Of a stretch of DNA of 64,000 nt, positions 12,801-22,904 are shown piece after piece. Source of the DNA: Stomoxys calcitrans (Eukaryota; Arthropoda; Insecta; Diptera; Muscidae); contig NC_081554.1 in assembly GCF_963082655.1 (NCBI RefSeq), forward strand, positions 40,694,354-40,758,353, in the 5' to 3' direction. How positions within the stretch are numbered: position 1 is the first letter of the stretch; each line of letters opens with the position of its first letter. Below the pieces are notes generated by a model. It worked only from the letters and a program-made list of their open reading frames with translations. It made no database searches and was not told the origin of the DNA. The position numbers and the translations under genes are program-made.

Positions 12801-15800
12801 CTTTGATTTGGTCATCATCAACTTCATTTGGCCGACCTGAACGTGGCTCATCTTTAAGTGAAAAATCTCCAGAACGGAATTTGCGAAACCAATTTTGACA
12901 CTGTCTTCCTTTTAAGGCTTTATCACCATACACATCTCGTAACTTTTTAGCAACCTGCTCCGCGTTTTTTCCTTTACGGAAATAATAAAGTAAAATATGA
13001 CGAAAATGCTCCTTTGTGGGCTCCATATTAAAATTGACGCCAAAGAAACAAATGTAAAAAAAAATTTCGCGCACTTTTTTTCTAAAGCAAGCTAAAAGTA
13101 ACAGCTGATAACTGACGAGAAGAAAGAATGCAATTACAGAGTCACAAGCCGTTGAAAAAATTTGTTAACGCCGACTATATGAAAAAACCGCAATTACTTT
13201 TTGGGCAACTAATCCGCAATTACTTTTTGGGCAACTAATTCATTTCTATATTTGGAACTGCGCCGCCAGGGTCGCTCTTAGGCTGAGACTGCTCGGTATG
13301 CTGAAGGAGGATGGTTGCAGCCACAGTTCGATTCTGGATGTTGTGGATACGGAGGGTAGAATTAGGGGGATCTCCGACTACCTGGCAACAGTGCCGACTG
13401 GAGTGAGGGCATTCGCTATTCGTTTTCCTGAGAGCGACGAATGGAGGGCGGACGGTAAACTTGAGGAGGATGAGACCTCGATCTACAAAGATGGCTCCAA
13501 GATGGAGTCAGGGACTGGATTGGGGGTCTACTCTGATGCATTTAATATCAGTGTGTCTCTGAGACTGCCGGACGAGTGTACGGTCTTTCAGGCAGAGGTC
13601 TGTGCTATTGCAGTAGCCACAGGAGAAATTTTGACAAGAGGCCCACCGCCCTAGAAACTCAGACAGTATGGCGGCACTCAAGGCCTTGGGGTCTAGGATG
13701 GTGATGTCGAGATGCGTGGCGGAGTGTTTGGAATCCTTGGATAGGCTACGGACACACGATGTGACGCTGACATGGGTTGCTGGGCATAAGGGGATTCCAG
13801 GGAATGAGAGGGCGGACAACTGCGCCAGGAGGGGTTCTTCTGCACCGGGTGGCCCCGTCATCGGTGCCTACGTGCCATTTGTCGAGCTACAGTCGAGTGG
13901 ATGGCCAAGGCAGCATCGGTGGCGAGGTGGGAAACGGTGGATGGTTGCCGGACTGCGAAGGCGCTATGGCTGGTCATCGACCGGAGGAGACCGAGGGAAT
14001 TGCTGGCGTTCGATAAGAGGTCGATGAGTACTTTGACAAGGGTCATAACCGGACACTGTGCTATAGACCGCATGGGGATACCGCACAATGACTTCTGTAG
14101 GAGTTGGCTTAATGGGGATGAGGAGGAGGAGACTATGGAGCACTTGCTTTCTTCCTGTCCGGGTCTGCAAAGACGTAGGCTCTTCTTTCTGGGGAGCCGT
14201 TTCTTCTGTGATCTGGGTGAACTTGCGTACCTCTGGTATCTCTCCTAAGATTTGTTGAGGGAACAGGATGGTTCCGAAGGGGGGGTGACACAGGCTCCGG
14301 CGTTGGCAGGTTCGTGCTTGCGTAGCGAAGGGCGGTTCTTCACCTCCCTCTTGGGTTTTCTCCACTCCTCCAGTTTTTTGTCTTTGTATTATTCTTCGTG
14401 AATAATTTCTAATACGAGGTCTCACATTTTCCACTTTCTTCCCTTTCTCTCTATAGGGTACCATAATGGGCCAAACTAGCCTCCGAGTGAACTCACCTTT
14501 GGTGGGCGACCCATTCAACCTAACCCAACCTAAGTAATTTCGTTTGTTGGTGTTGCAGAAGTTTGTTGTGTTCTTTCTTTCGTCTGCTTGATTCTGTTGA
14601 GTGTCCAGATTCAATAACCAGAACTACTCTGGTTTGCCGGGAGAGCTCAGCTTCTTTAGGGGGCGGTCGTTCTCCAAGGTCTACATTCACCCGGAGTCTG
14701 CATGAATGTTCTTTAGACCCGCTTGATCTAAAGGTTCTCTCTTGTATCGCTGAACCTCACGCTCTAGATCATTTAGATCTACCTAAAGGCTACTGGGCGG
14801 TGGACACCTAACCACAAGATAATGATTTGGATGGTCTCTGCGATAACAGCCCAAAAAGTATGGCTTGGACAGCATGTAGTTATGTCTTCGCACTGGAATG
14901 ATCTTCGCCTCCTGATGGAGATGTTCGTTTCGTTCGTAATACCTTTTGCTATAGGAGGGCACCGTAGCGCAGAGGTTAGCATGTCCGCCTATGACGCTGA
15001 ACGCCTGGGTTCGAATCCTGGCGAGACCATCTGAAAAAATTTTCAACGGTGGTTTTCCCCTCCTAATGCTGGCAACATTTGTGAGGTACTATGCCATGTA
15101 AAACTTCTCTCGAAAGAGGTGTCGCACTGCGGCATGCCGTTCGGACTCGGCTATAAAAAGGAGGTCCCTTATCATTGAGCTTAAAACTTGAATCGAACTG
15201 CACTCATTGATATGTGAGAAGTTTGCCCCTGTTCCTTAGTGGAATGTTCATGGGCAAAATTTGCATTTGCATTGATCTGAGACCTCAAAAGATACATATA
15301 TTCTTGGTCGTCTTGACATTCTGAGCCGAACTAACCAAATCTGTCCAAATCACGATAATATTCAAACAAATGAAGGCTATATATCAGCTTGAAATTTTGG
15401 ACCGATGCTTTATATTGATATAGGGGGAATTGCCATATCGGAGAATTGTCATATCGGGGAATTGCCATATCGGGGAATTGCCATATCGATTTAGATTTGG
15501 ATATAGCCCCGATATAAACCAATTCCCCGATTTGACATCTAGAGCTCCTACAAGCTCCAATTTTCAGCTAATTTAGCTGAAATTTGGCAGAAAGACTTGT
15601 GTAAAGTGATCTAAGCCTAAATCCGTCTAACACAAAGGTTGTTCTTTCAGTACAGTGGCAACTGGGTAATAAAACTACCTTTCTCCAAAGGAAAGGGTAA
15701 TACAACTACACTTCTCCCAGAGACATGTCTACCTCTCTCCAAGAGAGAGGTATGAAACTACTCTTATTTAAGAAGAAAGGGTAACAAATTTAATCTTTTC

Positions 15801-17332
15801 CAAGATAAAGGGTAATAAAACTACAATTTCAAAAGGAAAAGGGGTTTTATCACCCTTCTCAAAGGAATAGGGTATTAAAACTACCCTTCTCCAACTAACG
15901 CTATCATTCCCCAAGGGAAATGGGAATAAAACTAGCATTCCCCATGGAAAAGGGTAATAAAACTAGCATTAAACAAGGGAAGGGATAATAAATCTGGCAT
16001 TCCCCACAGGAAAGGGTAATTAAGCTACCATTCTCCAAGGGAAACAGTAATAAACTATCATTCACCAAGGGAAAGGGTAACAAAATTACCATTCCCTAAG
16101 GAGAAGGGTATTACCTCTACCATTCCAAAAGGGAAAGGGTAATAAAAATACCATTCCCCAAGGTACGGCCGGACACCATTTTAATTATCGTTCAGATATG
16201 TCCATTATCAGACATAGACCGCATATAACTAACAACCATACTTAATATGATTCAAATCCCTCCACATTCTGATAGAACCTTATCGTGATCCTACCATGCC
16301 AGAGCTTATGAATCCAATGCACTCACAACTTAGGCTACATAACTGGTTAATTGGTTATAAAATATTAAGGCAAACTTTTATTTCATATTCTTTCCATGTT
16401 TTTTTCACATTTTAAGGTCTGCAATGTTATGTCTGTGAAGACTGCAATGAATACCAAGATTTTAAAGAACTAAGTATTTGTGGCGAAATCAACATGGAAA
16501 TGACTCAGAAGCCCAGTACATTACCAGAACAAATGCCGCCTGTTCAGAATGCGTCATCATCACAAGTTCCAACAACAAATATAACATCATCATCCACTGT
16601 TGCCAGTCCAGTAAAGCCTGCACCGAATGATGATGATTACTCTTATGAATATAGTTCAGAAGATCATAATGACAGCGGAGGCAGTAGTTTCGGCGGAAAA
16701 AGAAATTCCACGACTAAAGGTCCCAGCAGCTCAGTGCAAACCACTGCTAGTCCACAAAGTCAAGTAACGGAGGGTAGTACGAATGTTACTTCAACATTGG
16801 GAAATAATAATGCTTCATCTTCAGCGGTAACAACGACTGTTTCAACAAATGCTTCATCAACTAGTGCGAAACCGGGTGCTGAAGACTATGACTATATGGA
16901 ATATGAAGATCAACGATCGTTTAATATCGAAAAACAGCGTAGACCCCAACCCAGATCCGCAAATATAACTCTATTGAAAATTGATGAACCTGTCTGTTAT
17001 ATGTACAGATACTATGGTATGAGTTTCTGCAACCCTTTTTATTAAATAACTCAGAAACTAAATTCTTTTCCTTTTCCTTTTATATTTCAGCCAACAACAC
17101 AGTTTTCACCAATCGTGGCTGCACCACCCTTCTCAATTCAAATAAATTTCTCACCTGTCAAACCTTAGCCAATGAACATACCATGGTGGGTTGTCGCATC
17201 TGTAGTACCGATGGCTGTAATAAATATGATTTGGATGAAAGTGGTGAAGATCACCTTAGTGATGCTGGTGCGACTATGGGCTTCCCCATGTTAATGGTTT
17301 TTATAATCTCGGCCATAAATATGGCTACTTAA
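6739..17332 (+). CDS. Ly6/uPAR three-finger, GPI-anchored-type protein with mucin-like insert (gene 1)
   Basis: Three coding exons join in frame (6739-6808, 16417-17016, 17091-17332) to give 303 residues; both introns are GT-AG and phase 1. Residues 1-24 form a signal peptide. Mature protein begins LQCYVC and carries ten cysteines (27, 30, 33, 45, 217, 234, 246, 258, 261, 266), ending in the Ly6 signature CxxC-x4-CN at 258-267. That spacing matches five-disulfide three-finger proteins. Residues 46-216, between Cys4 and Cys5, are a long insert rich in Ser, Thr, Pro and Asn, with two acidic tyrosine clusters (95-109, 178-189). Nine N-glycosylation sequons are visible, eight of them in the insert. 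A hydrophobic tail (286-303) after SDAGA suggests GPI attachment. Family members act at the cell surface or secretory pathway in septate junctions, channel modulation or cuticle formation; which applies here cannot be told. No orthologue symbol is assigned. The 5' UTR and promoter were not identified. Confidence 0.88.
7449..8360 (+). repeat. Tandem-repeat element family C, in gene 1 intron 1
   Basis: Opens AACAAGTAAGAACGGGCTAA, then a GATACCCTACCCCACATTGG block. Degenerate units with ATATGGGAGTTAT and AAATTTCAGCCAAATCGG motifs follow, then the conserved ACAGACGGACGGACGGACAT / TCGAGACGATCA end. It breaks where the Tc1-like element starts. The 158-bp repeat sits inside at 7716-7873. Confidence 0.65.
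7716..7873. repeat. 158-bp dispersed repeat, copy 2
   Basis: Same segment as 4591-4748, same strand. CACTGA occurs on both sides at slightly offset distances, so a short target duplication is possible but unproven. Confidence 0.6.
8361..9135 (+). pseudogene. Tc1-like transposon remnant, copy A
   Basis: Starts with the family end GGGTCGTTTTTTAGCTATTA and GGCAACACAGG. Degenerate frames give a helix-turn-helix start (RLTTLANYC-type, near 8475), DEAHFWLNG (8575), WCGLWAGGIIG-like (8690), and WGYVKAHVYPDKPKSIDTLE with FIREIPAEIL (8950-9060). The order equals a DDE transposase of the Tc1/mariner superfamily. Stops and shifts throughout. Confidence 0.75.
9400..10950 (+). pseudogene. Second mariner transposase remnant, internally deleted and interrupted
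   Basis: From ATG 9520 frameshifted frames read MELNREHFCALF, GEFNRG, FREGRPKSVV, DRHVTYREIE and CSRWIPHNM. The catalytic middle is missing: the frame jumps to FLGTQNIDLM and NPPYSNDLAPTSF near 9960-10020, which keeps only the third catalytic Asp. The frame DVRDDAFRMHVLEIPQSE continues across the nested TIR element at 10104-10767 and runs to about 10900. Confidence 0.75.
10104..10767. mobile_element. 664-bp non-autonomous TIR element with 4-bp target duplication
   Basis: Left end 10104-10152 and right end 10719-10767 are 49-bp inverted repeats with three mismatches, beginning AAATTTGAATATAACT. CGAT flanks it at 10100-10103 and 10768-10771. Inside are two ~156-bp direct repeats (CCAGCAC at 10184 and 10340) and no transposase. 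Excision of the element plus one CGAT leaves an open mariner frame. Superfamily unassigned; a 4-bp duplication is seen in groups such as Sola or Chapaev. Confidence 0.8.
10950..11925. other. Gene 1 intron sequence without recognised elements
   Basis: No domain-bearing ORF, repeat copy or exon with matching phase was found. Confidence 0.45.
11930..13238 (-). mobile_element. Mariner element, near full length
   Basis: Left end TTGGTTGCCCAAAAAGT (one G fewer than the MITE end), with TA at 11928-11929. The right end shows the terminal CAATTACTTTTTGGGCAAC twice, at about 13190-13208 and 13216-13234, as a small duplication. It encloses a minus-strand transposase pseudogene. Confidence 0.85.
12010..13026 (-). 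pseudogene. Mariner transposase, frameshifted
   Basis: Start MEPTKEHFRH at 13026. The N-terminal half carries paired helix-turn-helix regions (FRHILLYYFRKG; HVNEREIGEKLNIPKSTV). Near 12705 a one-base shift moves the frame to LGLVKKLDIWVPH. Catalytic landmarks are GDEKW (12560-12580), HQDNARPH (about 12290) and SPDLAPSDYHLF (about 12200). The frame changes again after CQQL at 12366, and two stops follow HLFRSL. All three DDD residues survive, but the protein cannot be made intact. Confidence 0.85.
13239..14537 (+). pseudogene. RNase H-bearing LINE, 3' part (I/LOA group)
   Basis: Frames 13298-13654, 13668-14027 and 13901-14248 chain into one C-terminal region. RNase H motifs YKDGSKMESG (Asp), FQAEVCAI (Glu), SDSMAALKAL (Asp) and GHKGIPGNERADNCA (His, Asp) are all present. 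A Cys-His knuckle (CRSWLNGDEEE...EHLLSSCP) follows near 14096-14160. It ends in CAACCTAACCCAACCTAAG. Two frameshifts inactivate it. It lies in gene 1 intron 1, directly after the mariner. Confidence 0.8.
14541..14950 (-). pseudogene. Jockey-clade LINE 3' fragment
   Basis: The minus strand encodes HNYMLSKPYFLGCYRRDHPN near 14820-14890, equivalent to the same segment at 4060-4100. The 3' end (TCGTCTG, TTCTGTTGAGTGTCCAGAT in plus sense) also matches. A SINE directly follows. Confidence 0.7.
14955..15273 (+). mobile_element. tRNA-derived SINE family 1, near full length
   Basis: Pol III A box TAGCGCAGAGG near 14964 and B box GGTTCGAATCC near 15009 form a tRNA-like head. The body runs through TGCTGGCAACATTTGTGAGG and CTATGCCATGTAAAAC to a tail of TTGCATTTGCATT. 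Other copies lie at 19105, 27280, 34041, 44925 and 53878. Confidence 0.85.
15285..15640. repeat. Family A fragment with a short 17-bp array
   Basis: Contains GATATAGCCCCGATATAAACC-like unit pieces. At 15424-15488 GGGGAATTGCCATATCG repeats about four times. Inside gene 1 intron 1. Confidence 0.55.
15655..16165. repeat. Minisatellite of ~30-35-bp palindromic units, 250 bp before exon 2
   Basis: About 15 degenerate units of the type CCATTCCCCAAGGGAAAGGG followed by TAATAAAACTA. Each unit contains a self-complementary TTCCC-CAA-GGGAA core. It ends 251 bp before the gene 1 exon 2 acceptor. Confidence 0.8.
16417..17016 (+). CDS. Gene 1 coding exon 2 (Cys1-Cys5 and mucin-like insert)
   Basis: The acceptor TTTTAAG|GTCTGC opens the exon in the frame reading LQCYVCEDC, upstream of the first in-frame Met at 16494. 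All 600 nt are open. It encodes Cys1-Cys5 and the whole Ser/Thr-rich insert. The donor is ATG|GTATGA; codon phase 1 matches exon 3. Confidence 0.88.
17091..17332 (+). CDS. Gene 1 coding exon 3 (Cys6-Cys10 and GPI tail)
   Basis: A 74-bp intron (17017-17090) with a strong pyrimidine tract and TTTCAG acceptor precedes it. The exon reads from NNTVF through CRICSTDGCNKYD to a hydrophobic C-terminus and a TAA stop. Cys6-Cys10 complete the three-finger fold, so the exon belongs to this gene rather than being a separate ORF. Confidence 0.88.
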
Positions 17333-17591
17333 GTATTGAGGGACATCTTCATGTTATGGATAGTATAAGAAGTTATTTACATAATCCAACGAACGAAAAC
17401 AAATCATTAAAAGTGAGCCCCAAATAATCTTTAAACATAAAGAACATATTTATTGTACGATATATCTGAGCAAAAATGTTATTGCTCATCAGTTTGGACT
17501 TAAATGTTGTTAAAAACAGGGTGTACGAGTACATTGTAATATCACATTGTTTGCATTGTAATATCACAAGACAAGATAGAACATTTTTCAA

Positions 17592-17597
17592 AATAAA
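17592..17597 (+). terminator. Likely polyadenylation signal of gene 1
   Basis: An AATAAA hexamer lies 260 nt after the gene 1 stop codon, just before the downstream repeat array begins near 17640. A single canonical signal; the cleavage site itself is not identifiable. Confidence 0.5.
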
Positions 17598-17639
17598 ATT
17601 TCATCATTTTCCTATAATATAATTTTTTGATATATATAT

Positions 17640-19080
17640 ATAAATAATTTTTGGATATCTCATTAGGGGCGGGCCCTCCCCCTTACCACAAAAGTACTAC
17701 CCAAAAATAAAAGTGTACTGATCGGGACAATATAGGACTCAAATGAAAGGTATTCAAGAGTAGAGTACGAATTTCACATTAAACATTGGGTCCGAGTAAC
17801 TGGGGGGCCGCCCCAACCCTAAAAACCCCTCAAAATAGGTTTATTGGGCGATCATGACAATATGGGACTCAAATAAAAGGTATTCGGGAGTAGATTGCGA
17901 ATATGGTCAGGAAGGAGAAATAGGCTTTATAATTTATAGATTATTGAAAATCAAAAGTGTACCCAAAAGGACGATATGTGTACCAAATAAAAGGTGTTGA
18001 AGATTAGAATACGAATATGGTATTAAAAATTGGGTCCAAGTAACCAGAAAGTTGCCCTAACCCACAATCTCCCCCAAGCAGACAAATTGAACGTTCATAT
18101 CAATATGCGACTCAAATGAAGGGTATTAGGGACTAAATTATGAATATGGTAAAAAACGAACATGTAATGTTTGGTTTTCCCACCCTCAAAAACCCTCCAA
18201 TTTGGTATATTAGCCGACCATGGCTATATGGGACTCAAATGAAAGGTATTCAGGAGTAGAGTACGAATTTCATATTAAAAATTGGGTCCTAATAACTGGG
18301 CTACCCCAACCACAAAACTCCCTTAAATAGGTTTATTGGACGATCATGACAGATTGCCAATATGGACATGAAGGAGAAATAGGCTTTATAATTTTTCGAT
18401 ATCGGCAAGGGGGGTGCCCCCTCCCCCTTACCACAAAAAATCCAACCAAAATCAAAAGTGGACCAATCGGAACAATATGAGTAACAAATGAAAGGTATTG
18501 GAGAGTAGAATACGAATATGATATCGAAATTTGAGTCTAAGTACCCAGCGGGCCGCTCCAACCCCAAAATTCCCACAAACATACATATTGGACGTTCATG
18601 TCAATATAGGACTCAAATGAAAGGTATTCGGGAGTAAATTACGAATATGGTAAAAACATAAAATTCTGTAATGTGTGGTTTTCCCACCCTCAAAAATGCT
18701 CCAAATGGCTATAGCAGCCGACCATGGCTATATGGGGCTCAAATGAAAGAAATTTGGGAGTAGAATAGGAAAATGGCATTAAAAGTTTTGTTTAGGTATC
18801 TAGGTGGCGCTTTCATTATCTTTGAAAGGTTTTGACATTATGGGACTCAAATGAAAGGTATTTGAGAGTATAAAAGGAATACAGTTTTGGGGCCAAGTGT
18901 TTGTGGGAAAGCTATAAAGTACTCCCTAAACTGAACTGATTTCCCGAACATATCAAATTGGGGCGCTCAAATGAAAGGTTTTGGGAGTAAACACCAAATT
19001 TGATACCTACTTTTAGGGCAAAGTGGAGGAGTGTCAGCACCAGCCCCAAAACCCCCTCCAACCCATATATATTTAAGAAA
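17640..19080 (+). repeat. ~125-bp tandem repeat array (family D)
   Basis: Units contain GACTCAAATGAAAGGTATTC, GGAGTAGA-TACGAATATGG and a C-rich GGGGCCGCCCCAACCCCAAA block. AAATGAAAGG or variants fall at 17741, 17871, 17985, 18114 and 18237, a spacing of 114-130 bp. ORFs inside are by-products. Confidence 0.8.
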
Positions 19081-19104
19081 CAGGTACCTTATCATTAAAC
19101 TTCA

Positions 19105-19357
19105 ACTTCAATCATTTAAACCTTTACGTTCAACATGCAAATGCAAATTTCGCCCATGAACATTCCACTAAGGGGCAAACTTCTCACATATCTTTGGAGA
19201 GAAGTTTTTGGATGGCAAAGTACCTCACAAATGTTACCAGCATTAGGAGGGGAAAACCATCGATGAAAATTTTTTCTGATGGCCTCGCTAGAATTCGCAC
19301 CCAGGCGTTCAGCTTCATAGACGGACATGCTAACCTCTGCGCTGCGGTGGCCTTCAT
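19105..19357 (-). mobile_element. SINE family 1 copy
   Basis: Reverse complement of the 14955 copy: tail ATGCAAATGCAAATTTCGCC near 19134, body, then the tRNA-like head ending TCTGCGCTGCGGTGGCC at 19357. The central part near 19195 is deleted. Confidence 0.8.
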
Positions 19358-19384
19358 TTAACATAACGTAGAAAAATCCAGCCC

Positions 19385-19695
19385 AAATAGTATTAAAATT
19401 GTGGGACTCAAAATGTCAAATTCGCAGATAGGTTTATATGGGAGGTATATCAGGTTATAAACCGATATGGACCATACATTACAATATTGTTGGAATTCAT
19501 AACAGAACACTGTAGTGCAAAAACTCGCACCGAATTCCACCTAGATAGGTTAATAAATAGAAAGAGCCTACATATAAATCGATCCACCGATTTGACTTCT
19601 AGAAGCTTAAAATTCATTCGATTTTATTAATTTAAACATTTAAACTAACTTAGATTCGGCCCAACCGAACGTAGGCCGTTTTTACTTGTTTTTGC
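19385..19695. repeat. Family A fragment
   Basis: Has AGATAGGTTTATATGGGAGG and GGTTATAAACCGATATGGAC units and a decayed hairpin end (TTCGGCCCAACCGAA) before TTTTTACTTGTTTTT. Confidence 0.65.
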
Positions 19696-19699
19696 TATG

Positions 19700-20450
19700 A
19701 CTAGTTCATATCTATTAAATTTGAAAAATGTCACCTCTCTTTCTAGCAGAGTACAAGACTATATTACAATTAATAATAAACACATTTGTGGCTTTTGGAC
19801 TTTTTCCAAAATGCGGCAAAAACTGAAAGGCCAATGATTTTTTTTTTCGAACTTCAACGTATCTCAGATTTGTGACGTTTGATTATGTTTATGATGTCCT
19901 AAGAAATTGTGGTAACCACTTTTTTTGCGTTGCAGTAGAATATTTCTTTTTATAACCTCTTCAGCTATAGGCGCCACCAAAAATGCAAACTATTAGAGAT
20001 TATTTTCAAAATCAGTTTATTATAGCTTGATAACATGTTAACATAGTTATTGGTGAAAATGTAAATCAATCATTTCAATTATCATAAATCAATCCAATAC
20101 TAGTGGCCCAGTACTAATGCCATACAAACTTTAGCCCATGCATGGAATGTACAGAAACTATTCGCAATCTAATGGCGATAATACTGGTACGCCATCAATC
20201 ATTTGAGCCCCCCGAAAAGATGGAAGAGTTCAATGAAAAGTGGTGACTGAAACTATATGCTCCAAATTATAAAGTTATTTAGATCCATGATTAGATTTTC
20301 CCATTTGTACAATCAACTGTAATCGGATATTTAAAAGGATTATATTCTATGTTTTAGGCCCATAAAGGTACCATAGCACTTTCAACAACCAGTATGACAA
20401 TAGTTTCGTTTTGGGTGATTAGGGATCATAATTATAAATCAAGCAAAACG
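19700..20450. other. No gene or repeat recognised
   Basis: AT-rich sequence between repeat arrays; only short meaningless ORFs. Confidence 0.45.
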
Positions 20451-20469
20451 TGAAAATTTTAAATTTTAT

Positions 20470-21620
20470 TTATAAGTTTTTGATATCGAGAGGGGGGCGG
20501 ACCCTCCCCCTTACCCCAAAAGTACTACCCAAATATAAAAGTGGACCGATCGGGACAACATGGGATTCAAATGAAAGGTATTCAAGAGTAGAGAACGAGT
20601 TTCATAATAAAAGTTGGGTCCAAGTACCTAGGGGGCCGCTTCAGCCCCAAAACCACTCAAAATAGGTTTATTTGACGATCATGACAATATGGGAATCAAA
20701 TGAAAGGTTTTCAGGAGTAGATTACGAATATGGTCAGAAAGTAGGAATAGGCTTTATAATTTATTAATAACGGAAGGGGGCGGACCCTTCACCGTTACCC
20801 CAAAAACACCAGCCAAAATCAAAAGTGGACCGATAAGGACAATATTGGAATCAAATGAAAAGTATGAGGGAGTAGATAACGAATCTGGCATACCAATTCA
20901 AGTCGAAGTATAGGGGGTCATCCCACCCCCATAAATCATCACGGATATATGGAACTCGGTTTGTTTGTTCCGTATAGACTGAAAAACGGCAGAACGGATT
21001 TCCTTGAAATGTTCACATATTGTGTAGGTTGGTCTGGAAGGAAATATAGGCTATATAATTTATTGGTATCGAAAGGGGGACGGACCCTCCCCCTTATGCC
21101 AAAAACACAACCCAAAATCAAAAATGGACCGATCGGGACAATACATGTATCACATGAAAGGTATTGGAGGGTAGAATACGAATATGGTATTAAAATTTGA
21201 GTCTTAGAACCCATCGGGCCGCCCCAACCCCAAAACTCCCCCAAATAGTCATATTGGACGTTCATTTCAATATGGGGCTCAAAGGAAAGGTTTTCGGGAG
21301 TAGATTTCGAATCTGGCATACAAAATCAGGTCGAAGTATAAGGCGTCATGCCACCCCTCAAAAACGCCATTAGACCCATTATGACTATATGATACTTGGC
21401 TGTATCGATTTTCTTAAAATTTTCATAAATTGTGTACGTTTGTCTGGAAGGAAACATAGGCTATATAATTATTAGATATCGGGTGGAGGCGGACCCTCCC
21501 CCTTTCGCCAAAAGCGCCACCCATATCCGAAAGTGGTCTGATGGGCATCATAAGGGCATCAAATAAAAGGTATTAGAGACTAGAAAACGAATAAGGTATT
21601 AAAATTTGGGTCCAAATACC
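20470..21620 (+). repeat. ~125-bp tandem repeat array (family D), second block
   Basis: Begins TTTTTGATATCGAGAGGGGG with GCGGACCCTCCCCCTTACC. The same CAAATGAAAGGTATTC units recur at about 120-130-bp intervals. A GC-rich, unrecognised segment follows at 21625-21895. Confidence 0.8.
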
Positions 21621-21624
21621 CAAG

Positions 21625-21895
21625 GGAGGTGGAGGTGGCGATCCTCGTCCAGCTCCTGAAGGTGAGCCAGCTCGTTCCGGTCCAAAGGACCGATCGCTGC
21701 GGGAACAGGGTGTCCATTGGTTATTTAAAGGCGCCAATAACTCGCCTCGTCATATCGAGCGTCGCACTCAGTATTTGTGCAAGAGCCGGTGCCACTAGAC
21801 CTCTCACTGAGACTCTCCGCTCGATTGGCCGCGACTGCCGTTATAGCTACTCCGGATGAAGCATTCCACTACCCGCAACCTGTGGACGCGTCAAT
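21625..21895. other. GC-rich unrecognised segment
   Basis: Composition clearly above the surroundings (AGGTGGAGGTGGCGATCC, CACTGAGACTCTCCGC). No domain was recognised in six frames. It abuts the LOA LINE at 21896 and may be a fragment of another element. Confidence 0.35.
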
Positions 21896-22904
21896 CGTCG
21901 TTATAATATTAAATCTTAGCCATTCCACCATTTTATTAATTCTCAGGATTTGTTCGATTTAACTAGTCCCTCTACATCAGAGTACACCCCAAAGCCCACC
22001 TGGTCGTCTAGATTGGAAACATCTGTATAGAAGTCTATAAAACTTTTATTGCCTGGTATAGTATAGTTCCAATCAATTTTATCAGGAATGATAGTAAGCT
22101 ACTTTTTATCAAACAGCGGTTTAATCAATGTGTAATCGAAACTCCCTGGAACACCGGACATTGTATCAAGGATATCACAGCCACATGACGATAGACAAAG
22201 CACCTTTAGCCTCACAGTCGTGGTCGCAGCAATTTGTCTAGCCATAATACCTAGAGGTATTAGATGTAGCATTAAATTCAGTGCATCAATTGGTGTCGTC
22301 CTCAGTGCGGCTGTGAAGCACAATCAGGCCATCCTTTGGATCCGGTTGACTATTGAACAGAGGGTGGACTTTAAAAATGTCGTCTGCCAGACCACAACAC
22401 CATACGGCATTATAGGTCTGACAACTACAGTATACACTCCCTTGCAAGACTCGCTGTTTAAGCCCCCCAACTTTTGCCCATGGCTCTCTTGCAAGTGTAT
22501 AGGGCAAGAGTTGCCTTTCTTGCCCTTTCCAAAATGTTTGATTTGAAGTTCGATGTCCTGTACAGCAAACAACCCAGGTAGTTTGAGCTTTCAGTAAATA
22601 AAACATACTCTGCTTCCAAGGAGACAGTTGCCACTATGGGTAACTTATATCTGCTGCTGAAGAGAACTGCTTCTGTCTTGCACGAATTTACGTCTAGACA
22701 ACTTTCGGTAGCCCACTTCACTTCGCACGTAGAGCTCTCTAAGAGAGCTGGGAAATTGTCACCTAACCGCAAAAGCCACATCATCTACATACGTGATCAA
22801 GTTTTTCTTTTTCTTCCAGAGACAATAATATACTGTTAATGGCTATATTCCAAAGTAGAGGAGACAATACACATTCATGAGGCATACCTCCGCTCATCTT
22901 TTTA
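21896..22904 (-). pseudogene. LOA-type LINE copy 2: RT C-terminal part
   Basis: Minus frames give SRGMPHECVLSPLLWNIAI (22810-22890), KWATESCLDVNSCKTEAVLF (22690), SLEAEYVLFTESSNYLGCLL, YTCKRAMGKSW and a PSDALNLMLHLMPLGI-like stretch near 22250. These match the better copy at 38534-40246. It stops at the RNase H start near 21896. Confidence 0.75.

Noticed and set aside
13964..14614. 216-codon minus ORF
   Set aside because: Antisense shadow of the LINE RNase H and knuckle region, which has recognisable motifs on the plus strand.
14955..15030. Possible tRNA gene (A and B boxes)
   Set aside because: The same sequence with a common 3' body occurs at several places, one with target duplications; it is a SINE head, as is 35311-35400.
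15655..16165. CRISPR-like array of regular repeats
   Set aside because: Units are contiguous and degenerate with no unique spacers, inside a eukaryotic intron.
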